From: Geodermatophilaceae bacterium URHA0031
Lineage (GTDB): Bacteria > Actinomycetota > Actinomycetes > Mycobacteriales > Geodermatophilaceae
Direction of reading: 5' to 3'
Length of the DNA: 64,000 nucleotides
Assembly (NCBI GenBank): GCA_000620205.1
Contig: JHVP01000004.1
Coordinates: 372,001-436,000, forward strand
Shown: positions 58,235 through 64,000 of the stretch, in pieces
How the letters are laid out: each line of letters opens with the position of its first letter
Position numbering within the stretch: the first letter of the stretch is position 1
The notes under the pieces: model-generated
What the model was told of the DNA's origin: nothing
The model's input: the letters and a program-made list of their open reading frames with translations, nothing else
Databases searched by the model: none
Made by a program: the position numbers and the translations under genes

Positions 58235-58268
58235 ACATTAAGCCGGAACCGTGAGGAACAGTGAGGAA
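58235..58268 (-). promoter_or_regulatory. Leaderless promoter with tandem operator repeats
   Basis: A TAATGT -10 element (reverse strand, 58240-58235) lies six bases before the GTG at 58228, the spacing of a leaderless transcript. Two direct repeats, GTGAGGAA (58251-58258) and GTGAGGAA (58261-58268), are ten bases apart on the + strand, one helical turn, and cover the expected -35 region. They are candidate sites for the XRE domain of the operon's own product. Confidence 0.55.
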
Positions 58269-58379
58269 ATCAGCTCCACGGGGAGATGAAGGCTGAGGAT
58301 TTCAGTCGTGAGCGACGACCCAGGCATTCCTACGCGGCCGGGGCTACCGCAGCGTCGTCGCAGACGCCTACCGCTGGGC

Positions 58380-58397
58380 CATCACCATCACCATCAC
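58380..58397. repeat. CATCAC hexamer repeat
   Basis: CATCAC is repeated three times without change. It lies in a short gene-free stretch between the unknown/XRE-ImmA pair and the hydrolase gene and is in no supported reading frame. A stretch of this kind can arise by slippage. Confidence 0.6.
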
Positions 58398-58489
58398 CAC
58401 CGCCACAGGGGTCACAGGCAATCAGGGCTTCCTGCTCCGATAAGGAGAGTTCGCCACCCGGCCACGTGACGCCGTCGGCGGTCCGCCAC

Positions 58490-59188
58490 CTAAGGCGCTG
58501 CGATCAGGTGGCCGGCGACGGCTGCCAGGGCTTGGAGTACCGCTGCCCGACCGTGCTCCGTGTCGGGTCCGGTGTCGAAGCCGTGCTGTGCCCCCGGTAC
58601 GTCGATGGTCGTCAGGCCGACCGGCCGCGCCTCGAGCAGCGCCTGCTGTCCGCCCACGAACGCGGGGATCTCGTGTTCGACGAGGGTGAGCACCGCCGGG
58701 GTGTCGCCCAACCCACGCAGAGCGTCGGACAGTGAAGGCCAGCCGGGAATGTCCTCAGTGGGCAGCAGAGGGTAGGTCAGTGCGACGCAACGCAGCCAGT
58801 CATGACCGGCGGCGAGGAGTGGATAGGCGAGCGGACCGCCCCCGGAGAAGAACCACACGGCCACCTCACCGCCCTCGACCTCGCTGCTGTCGCGCACCGC
58901 GGACAGCACCCGGTCGAGCGTTGCCGCGGCTTCGGGGTAGCGCATGCCGCCGGTCAGCTCGTGATCGAACATCACGGCGGCGATGCCGCGATGCGCCAGC
59001 TGCGAGGCGTAAGCACGAAAGAACGGCGACCGACGTGGGCTCACCGGCGGGGGTTGTTCAAACAGTCCGTGCACCAGCACGACGACGGGCGGTCGGCCGC
59101 CTCGTTCGGGCAGATGAAGGTCGAAGTCGTCGCGATCCACCGGTTCGATCAGGCGGGTGGGCAGGATCAGGTCGGGCGGCTGGTTCAT
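58490..59188 (-). CDS. Alpha/beta hydrolase, MarR-controlled
   Basis: A 232-residue alpha/beta hydrolase resembling dienelactone-hydrolase-like proteins. The oxyanion region VVVLVHGLFEQ is followed by the probable nucleophile serine in WFFSGGGPLAY and the histidine in GAQHGFD. The acidic member is not certain. The ATG at 59188 has AGGAG upstream and overlaps the marR stop (ATGA), so the two are co-transcribed from the palindrome-bearing promoter. A small-molecule ester or a reactive carbonyl compound is a plausible substrate. Confidence 0.85.
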   Translation of the reverse strand: MNQPPDLILPTRLIEPVDRDDFDLHLPERGGRPPVVVLVHGLFEQPPPVSPRRSPFFRAYASQLAHRGIAAVMFDHELTGGMRYPEAAATLDRVLSAVRDSSEVEGGEVAVWFFSGGGPLAYPLLAAGHDWLRCVALTYPLLPTEDIPGWPSLSDALRGLGDTPAVLTLVEHEIPAFVGGQQALLEARPVGLTTIDVPGAQHGFDTGPDTEHGRAAVLQALAAVAGHLIAAP

Positions 59189-59721
59189 GCGGGCTCCTGG
59201 CTCTGGTCGTGGAGTTGGCGGATGCGGTCGGTGAGGACTGCCAGAACGCGGGCGCACCGTGCGAGGTCGTCGGCGTCGAGGTCGGCGGTGACGCGGTCGA
59301 GGTTCTGGAGTTCGCGCCGGTGCACCTCGGTGAAGGTCCGCCTGCCCTGCTCGGTCGCCTTGACGAACCGGGAGCGCCGGTGCTGAGGGTTGTCTTCGAA
59401 CTCGACGAGCCCACGGGAGGCTCCGTTGTCGACGAGCGCCTGGACGCTCTGCCGGGTGATCCCGAAGTCCCGTGCGATCTGCGGGACGGTCATCGACCCT
59501 CGGTCGAGCACGAGCTCCAGCAGTGCGCGCAGCGGCACCGTCACGTCCGTGCCTCGCAACGCCTGCTCCACAGCACGCCCGGAGGCCTGGTACAGCGGGC
59601 GCACCTGCATGAGCACCCGGTACGCCGCACCGCCGGTGCGGGACATCTCGATGTCGTCGTCCGCCCCGAACGCCTCCGCGTCGACCAGGGCGTCTGTGGC
59701 ATCGGAGTCCTTCGAGGTCAT
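59185..59721 (-). CDS. MarR-family transcriptional regulator
   Basis: A 178-residue MarR-type winged-helix regulator. Residues about 30-50 form the first dimer helix, and the DNA-binding segment is SMTVPQIARDFGITRQSVQA with the wing in EDNPQHRRSRFVKATEQGR. The start ATG at 59721 lies inside the first of two tandem palindromes, so it is almost surely self-regulated. The overlapping hydrolase gene follows. Effectors of the family are phenolic acids, oxidants and similar small molecules. Confidence 0.93.
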   Translation of the reverse strand: MTSKDSDATDALVDAEAFGADDDIEMSRTGGAAYRVLMQVRPLYQASGRAVEQALRGTDVTVPLRALLELVLDRGSMTVPQIARDFGITRQSVQALVDNGASRGLVEFEDNPQHRRSRFVKATEQGRRTFTEVHRRELQNLDRVTADLDADDLARCARVLAVLTDRIRQLHDQSQEPA

Positions 59722-59757
59722 GACAAGTAGGCTGTCATAATGACAGATAGACTGTCA
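59721..59757. promoter_or_regulatory. Tandem MarR operators
   Basis: Two identical palindrome frames, TGACA-N7-TGTCA, lie at 59721-59737 and 59741-59757, exactly 20 bp apart, two helical turns. The overlap between them also makes a perfect palindrome, CTGTCAT-A-ATGACAG (59732-59746). The stretch is AT-rich against its surroundings. The first site overlaps the marR start codon. Confidence 0.85.
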
Positions 59758-60127
59758 ATAGACTGCCGCGCTATCCACCGAGTCGGCGCCCGAGGAACCG
59801 CTGGCCCGCCAGGACGTCCTTGCTCCCTCTCGTCACGGAGGAACCGTGCACCGTGGGACGCCCTGCGACCGCACCGTGCACATGAGCGTGCTGCCCCGGC
59901 AATGAGCTCTCTGCTTCCGGGTGTCTACGCGGACTTCACGTTCTTCGTCGGGTCAGCTGGGGAGAGTTCGGAGCGCCGCCCACGGCCGGCGGAGCGACCT
60001 TCGCCCGCATGTGCATCGACAGGGTTGATCAGGCCCGGCACTGGGGATCACCCTGATCGCGAGAACCGGGCCTTTTCGGGGCGTTGCCTGATGGTCCGGC
60101 GGTGCCGCGATCGGCACGCTCGTTCCC
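59758..60127. other. Intergenic region, no convincing gene
   Basis: About 370 bases after the MarR operator. Frames are open on the + strand, but their products are low-complexity and lack motifs. No clear repeat or RNA structure was found. A promoter for the small membrane protein gene should lie here. Confidence 0.4.
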
Positions 60128-60463
60128 ATGACAGCCGCACCGGCGTTCACTGCACCGCCTCCCCAGCGGTCTGCCCGGCGACCCGCTCCCCCGGTCAGCC
60201 GAACGGCACATCCGGCCGCCGCCCCCGCACGACGGCAAGCGCGCGGCGATCGGCGGCTCCCGGGGCGAGCCAAGAAGGTCAGCAGCATCGATCCGCTGCT
60301 CTGCACGATCGGCCTCGTCGTCCTGATCGTCGCTGCCGGCGTTGCCGTGGCCGGCTGTCTGCTGCTGCGCATGCTCCCGGCCGACATCAGCGCCGACCCA
60401 GGGCTGTGGAGACTCGCGACCGAGGTTCGTCACCTGACCACCGCGCTGTTCGACCATCCCTGA
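60128..60463 (+). CDS. Small single-pass membrane protein, hypothetical
   Basis: A 111-residue protein with a proline- and arginine-rich cytoplasmic N terminus (about 1-50), one predicted membrane helix (LLCTIGLVVLIVAAGVAVAG, about 57-76) and a short C-terminal part. The ATG at 60128 has no strong ribosome site, so the start and even the gene are uncertain. Function unknown. It lies between the MarR operator region and the convergent molybdenum hydroxylase gene. Confidence 0.5.
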   Translation: MTAAPAFTAPPPQRSARRPAPPVSRTAHPAAAPARRQARGDRRLPGRAKKVSSIDPLLCTIGLVVLIVAAGVAVAGCLLLRMLPADISADPGLWRLATEVRHLTTALFDHP

Positions 60464-60693
60464 CGTTCAGAAGCCCCGGTCCAGGCCCGGGCGCAGCACC
60501 ACCGACTGAGGGCGGACAAAAGATCGTCGTAGAACTCGAGAGCTGACACGCGGCCTTGGCACGCGGCTCCCGAGCCCTTCCCCCGCACGCTCCGCGCCGA
60601 CTCGTTCGTCGATGCTCTGCGCTCGGACAGGGTGCTCTACCGACGCTCGTTCGCACCGCCCGCCACCGCTCCACCTCACATCACGCGCCACCG

Positions 60694-63072
60694 TCAGAGA
60701 TCAGCCGCCTGGACCGCCCGCCAGACGCGCATCGGCGTCGTCGGCATGTCGATGTGCCTCACGCCGAGGTGGGCGACAGCGTCCACGACCGCGTTCTGCA
60801 CCGCTGGTGTCGCGCCGATCGTGCCCGCCTCACCGATGCCCTTGGCGCCCAGGGGGTTGTAGCTGGTCGGCGTCTCGGTGGTGACGAGCTCGAAGGTCGG
60901 CAGCTCGGTCGCCGAGACGATCGGGTAGTCGGCGAACGTGGTCGTGGTCGGGTTGCCGTCCTCGTCGAACAGCACCTCCTCCAGCAGTGCCTGCGCCGCG
61001 CCCTGGGCCAGCCCGCCGTGCCGCTGCCCCTCGGCGAGCAGTGGGTTGACGATCACGCCGGCGTCGTCGAGCGCGACCAGTCGCACCAGCTGGGCCTTCC
61101 CGGACTCGACGTCGACCTCGGCGACGGCGACGTGCGCGCCGAACGGGTAGGTGGCCCCGGGTGCGGTGAACACGCTGCGGACGAACAACCGCTCCTCCTG
61201 CGCGAGCTCGGCGAAGGACATGGCGGCGCCGGGCACGCCGGCCACCCGGAGCCCGGCGAGCCCACGGTCGACGACGAGGTCGCCGGGATCGACCTCGAGC
61301 GCCTTGGCGGCCCGCTGCCGGGCCAGCTCGATCAGCTCACCGGCGGCCTGGCGCACCGCCGCGCCGCCCTGCTGGAGGCTGCGGGAGCCGCCGGTGCCGC
61401 CGCCCTCGGGAACGAGGTCGGTGTCGCCCCAGCGCACGGTGATCCGGTCGACCGGGATGCCCAGCTCCTCGCTGGCCAGCATCGCCCACACCGTCGAGTG
61501 CCCCTGGCCGTGCGGGGAGGTGCCGGTCAGGATCGTCGCCGACCCGTCGGGGTGCACCTCGACCAGGGCGTTCTCCCGGGGCGCCCCGGACTCCGAGCCG
61601 CCACCGGTGATCTCCACGTAGACCGAGAGCCCGATCCCCAGCTGGCGGACGTCTCCGCGCTCGCGTCGGGCCGCCTGATCTGCCCGCAGCCCGGCGTAGT
61701 CGGCCGCGGTGAGCACCGCGTCCAGGGCCGCCGGGTAGTCGCCGGAGTCGTAGAGCGCGCCGCCCTTGCTCCGCCACGGCTCGGTGAAGGGAGCGACGAG
61801 GTTGCGCCGCCGCACCACGGCTGGGTCCATCCCGACCTCGGCAGCGAACAGGTCCACGGCCCGCTCGATCGCCGCGGTGGCCTCGGGGCGGCCGGCGCCC
61901 CGGTAGGCACCGACCGGCGTGGTGGTGGTGACGACGCTCTCGAACGAGGTCTCGAGCACCGGGATGTCGTAGACGCCGGGCGCCATCAGCAGGGTCAGCG
62001 AGGGCAGCAGCGCGCCGAACTTGGGGTAGGCGCCGCTGTCCTGCAGCACGTGCAGCCGGTAGGCGCGGATCCGGCCGTCCCGGTCGCCGCCGATGGTGAC
62101 GGTCTGCACCTGGGCGCGCCCGTGGGTCATCGCGACCATGTTCTCCGAGCGGGTCTCCACCCAGGTCGCGGGCCGGCCGACGTGCCTCGCGGCGAGGGCG
62201 ACGACGGCGTGCTCGACGTCGGCGCCGAACTTGGCCCCGAAGGCGCCTCCGACGTCGGGGGTGATCAGCCGCACCTGCTCAGCGTCGAGGCCGAGCATCC
62301 CGCAGACCGACTGCTTGCTGCCCTGCGCGCCCTGGTTGGGCGTCCACAGGGTCAGCCGGCCGTCCTCGCCCCAGGCGGCGGCGGCCGCGCGCACCTCCAG
62401 CGGTGCCACGGCCACCCGCTGGTTGACGATCTCCTGGGAGACCACGACCTCGCAGTCCGCGAAGGCGTCCCGGGCGGCGACGGGACCGTCGTCGGTCGCG
62501 TCCTCCGCCGCCGCCAGGTCCTCCCCCGGCGCCGCGGCCGCGGCGTCCGCGGGGCTGCTGAAGCAGATGTTGGTGCCGGCCTCCGGGAAGAGCAGCACCT
62601 GGTCGGTGAGCGCCGCCGCGGGGTCGACGACGGCGGGCAGCGGCTCGTAGTCGACGGACACCAGTTCCGCGGCGTCCTCGCCCTGGTAGTGCTCCTCGGT
62701 GAGGACCACCGCGACCGGCTCGCCGACGAAGCGGACGACGTCGCGGGCCAGCAGCGGCTGGACCATGGCCGCGGGGTACATCGGCATCATCGGCCGCTGG
62801 TCAGGGGCGCCGAGATCCGCTGCGGTGAGGACGGCGACCACGCCCGGGGCGGCGGCGGCCGCCGAGGAGTCGATCGCGGTGATCCGCGCGTGCGCAACCG
62901 GGGACCGGACGAAGGTGACGTGCACCGCGCCGACCAGCCGCTCGTCGACCAGGTCGTCGGTGTAGACGGCACCGCGGGTCAGGAAACCCGGGTCCTCGGT
63001 GCGCAGTACCCGGGTGCCCAGGATGCTGCCGCCGGGCAGCGGTCCCACGGTCCGAGCCGATGTCTCCGTCAT
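60694..63072 (-). CDS. Molybdenum hydroxylase large subunit (xanthine dehydrogenase/form II CoxL-like)
   Basis: A 792-residue molybdopterin-binding large subunit. It has the N-terminal aldehyde-oxidase a/b hammerhead domain (about 20-135), then two molybdenum-pterin-binding domains. [10 protein letters not shown] is a cofactor-contact motif, AYRGAGR is the form II-type active-site loop (form I CO dehydrogenases have AYRCSFR), and GAKGIGEAG holds the catalytic glutamate. The ATG at 63072 has GGGAGGACAG upstream. No FAD or [2Fe-2S] subunit gene is in the window on either side, so partners must be encoded elsewhere. The substrate is unknown. Confidence 0.93.
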   Translation of the reverse strand: MTETSARTVGPLPGGSILGTRVLRTEDPGFLTRGAVYTDDLVDERLVGAVHVTFVRSPVAHARITAIDSSAAAAAPGVVAVLTAADLGAPDQRPMMPMYPAAMVQPLLARDVVRFVGEPVAVVLTEEHYQGEDAAELVSVDYEPLPAVVDPAAALTDQVLLFPEAGTNICFSSPADAAAAAPGEDLAAAEDATDDGPVAARDAFADCEVVVSQEIVNQRVAVAPLEVRAAAAAWGEDGRLTLWTPNQGAQGSKQSVCGMLGLDAEQVRLITPDVGGAFGAKFGADVEHAVVALAARHVGRPATWVETRSENMVAMTHGRAQVQTVTIGGDRDGRIRAYRLHVLQDSGAYPKFGALLPSLTLLMAPGVYDIPVLETSFESVVTTTTPVGAYRGAGRPEATAAIERAVDLFAAEVGMDPAVVRRRNLVAPFTEPWRSKGGALYDSGDYPAALDAVLTAADYAGLRADQAARRERGDVRQLGIGLSVYVEITGGGSESGAPRENALVEVHPDGSATILTGTSPHGQGHSTVWAMLASEELGIPVDRITVRWGDTDLVPEGGGTGGSRSLQQGGAAVRQAAGELIELARQRAAKALEVDPGDLVVDRGLAGLRVAGVPGAAMSFAELAQEERLFVRSVFTAPGATYPFGAHVAVAEVDVESGKAQLVRLVALDDAGVIVNPLLAEGQRHGGLAQGAAQALLEEVLFDEDGNPTTTTFADYPIVSATELPTFELVTTETPTSYNPLGAKGIGEAGTIGATPAVQNAVVDAVAHLGVRHIDMPTTPMRVWRAVQAADL

Positions 63073-63406
63073 CTGTCCTCCCGGACGCCGTGGACCGGAC
63101 CTGGCCGGCCACCTCCGCGCGTGTGCGCTCACCAACCACCTTGGCACCCCGCAAGCTGCCGTGTCCCCGCGAGCCGCCGTCGCACTCCCCCGGTGCAGCG
63201 TGTCGCGGCCGCCACCGCCGGTGCACGGGATGCGCCCCGCGACGAGGACGTCGAGGACCCCCATCCCACCCCGGACGGTCGCCCCTGGTGCAGGCGGCCG
63301 ATCCGCTCGACGATGTCCTCGACCTGCTGGCCACCCTCCCCGGTGAGCCTGCGGCCCGTCGGGGTCGACGATCGCCGGCTGACCTGCACCAGAGGAGGAG
63401 GTGGCC
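63073..63406. other. Divergent promoter region, no gene
   Basis: About 330 bases between the molybdenum hydroxylase gene and the DUF6092-like gene. Short open frames on both strands lack starts with ribosome sites and recognisable motifs. No clear palindrome was found. Confidence 0.45.
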
Positions 63407-63751
63407 GTGGACGGGTCGACCGAGGAGAGCCAGGCCTGGGTCCTCGACGAGAACGAGGCGCTCGAACTGCTGGGCTACCTGATCACCGCCGCCCGGACGC
63501 AGGTCGACGAGGCGGCCGAGTACGGGCCGCTCCGGTTGCTGACCGTGGCGCACCGACTGGCCGACCGGATCGTTCCCCGCGCCTCCGCCGGGACCGCGCG
63601 GTTCGTCACCGGCCCGCTCGCGCAGGTGCCCGAGCTCGCCGTCCCCCGCGACGGCCGCGCCGAGTACGTGGCACGCCTCGACGAGCTCTGCCGCGCCGTC
63701 GCCGGCCTGCTGAGCGACCGGTGGGCGGCGGGACCGGACGGGCCCCGGTGA
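63407..63751 (+). CDS. DUF6092-like small protein
   Basis: A 114-residue helical protein resembling the actinobacterial DUF6092 family. Marks are LDENEALELLGYLITAARTQ near the N terminus and EYVARLDELCRAVAGLLSDR at the end. The GTG at 63407 has AGGAGG five to six bases upstream and is preferred over the GTG two codons earlier, which is too close to that site. It overlaps the nitroreductase gene (GTGA). Function unknown; in this layout it may support the flavoprotein encoded after it. Confidence 0.75.
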   Translation: MDGSTEESQAWVLDENEALELLGYLITAARTQVDEAAEYGPLRLLTVAHRLADRIVPRASAGTARFVTGPLAQVPELAVPRDGRAEYVARLDELCRAVAGLLSDRWAAGPDGPR

Positions 63752-64000
63752 CCGGCGACGACGGCGAGGCCGTCCTGGCGGCCATCCGCACCCGCCGCGT
63801 GGTGCGGTCGATGAGGCCCGAGCCCGTCGACCGCCCGGTGCTCGAGGCCGTCCTCGACGCCGCACGCTGGGCGCCCACCGCCGGCAACCGGCACCTCCAG
63901 CGGTTCGTCGTCACCGATGATCCGGGTGTCCTGCGGGTGCTCCGGGCGGTCTCCCCCGGGATGCTGCAGCACCCCGCGGCAGCGATCGTCGTCTGCACCG
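63748..64000 (+). CDS. Nitroreductase-family protein, N-terminal fragment
   Basis: The first 84 codons of a gene that runs past base 64000. It begins GTG at 63748, overlapping the DUF6092-like stop. The N terminus shows IRTRRVVRSMRPEPVDRP and then LDAARWAPTAGNRHLQRFVV, the FMN-phosphate and flavin-contact segments of nitroreductases. The substrate cannot be inferred from this part. Confidence 0.88.
   Translation, partial: MTGDDGEAVLAAIRTRRVVRSMRPEPVDRPVLEAVLDAARWAPTAGNRHLQRFVVTDDPGVLRVLRAVSPGMLQHPAAAIVVCT

Noticed and set aside
58286-58735. Frame reading through the CATCAC repeat as a Ser-Pro repeat, or as a His tract in another frame
   Set aside because: No ribosome site, overlap with the hydrolase gene on the other strand, and no homology. 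A natural His tract is not evidence of an engineered tag.
59740-60546. 268-codon + strand frame after the MarR operator
   Set aside because: Begins inside the operator, low-complexity Arg/Pro-rich product, overlaps the small membrane protein frame; no motif.

Overview
The window is high-GC actinobacterial DNA. It has GTG starts, ATGA/GTGA stop-start overlaps, a WhiB protein, an AfsR/SARP-type regulator, DesK-like signalling and a DUF6092-like protein. The gene style fits Geodermatophilaceae or a related soil actinobacterium, but that placement is an inference. I saw no rRNA, tRNA, CRISPR array, insertion sequence or prophage. Start codons were chosen mainly from Shine-Dalgarno position, so several are proposals.

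Layout: 0-2.7 kb is the end of an ABC exporter (ATPase tail and FtsX-type permease). 2.8-17.7 kb is a nearly self-contained glycine betaine catabolic island: BCCT uptake, a Rieske betaine demethylase with its own Rieske ferredoxin and FAD reductase, a dimethylglycine oxidase/dehydrogenase, heterotetrameric sarcosine oxidase (soxBDAG) and serine deaminase (sdaA), with an IclR regulator in the middle. The chain runs betaine, dimethylglycine, sarcosine, glycine, serine, pyruvate; only serine hydroxymethyltransferase (glyA) is missing locally. A 13-bp sequence repeated exactly before the ferredoxin gene and the transporter gene, and in core form before the oxygenase gene, looks like the operator for the island.

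18-29 kb holds an MDR oxidoreductase, an EamA transporter, a 1027-residue AfsR-like regulator, a four-gene operon of membrane and epimerase-like proteins, and glucose-6-phosphate dehydrogenase. 29.1-37.3 kb is a quinate/shikimate utilisation cluster (qsuC-, qsuB- and qsuD-like genes, a second TIM-barrel protein, a TetR regulator, an MHS-type transporter, a type-B carboxylesterase). Two near-identical operators lie in front of its two catabolic transcription units.

37-47 kb: an MprF-like membrane aminoacyltransferase, an alpha/beta hydrolase, a Phd/RelE toxin-antitoxin pair, a two-subunit CoA-transferase, and a two-component system with an ABC-2 exporter. 47-55.5 kb: a Clp-N-like protein, a SigE-family ECF sigma factor with a membrane-anchored partner, a dienelactone hydrolase, a GAF-SpoIIE phosphatase, an HxlR regulator divergent from an MFS exporter and thioesterase, and a deazaflavin-dependent nitroreductase-like protein. 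55.6-60.5 kb is an accessory stretch: WhiB, an overlapping gene pair of an unknown protein and an XRE-ImmA/IrrE metallopeptidase, and a MarR/hydrolase pair under tandem operators. 60.7-64 kb carries a molybdenum hydroxylase large subunit without its usual partners, a DUF6092-like protein and the start of a nitroreductase.

The best candidates for something undescribed are the unknown-protein/XRE-ImmA pair (56.4-58.3 kb) and the three-component electron chain for betaine demethylation. The regulatory repeats are direct sequence observations.
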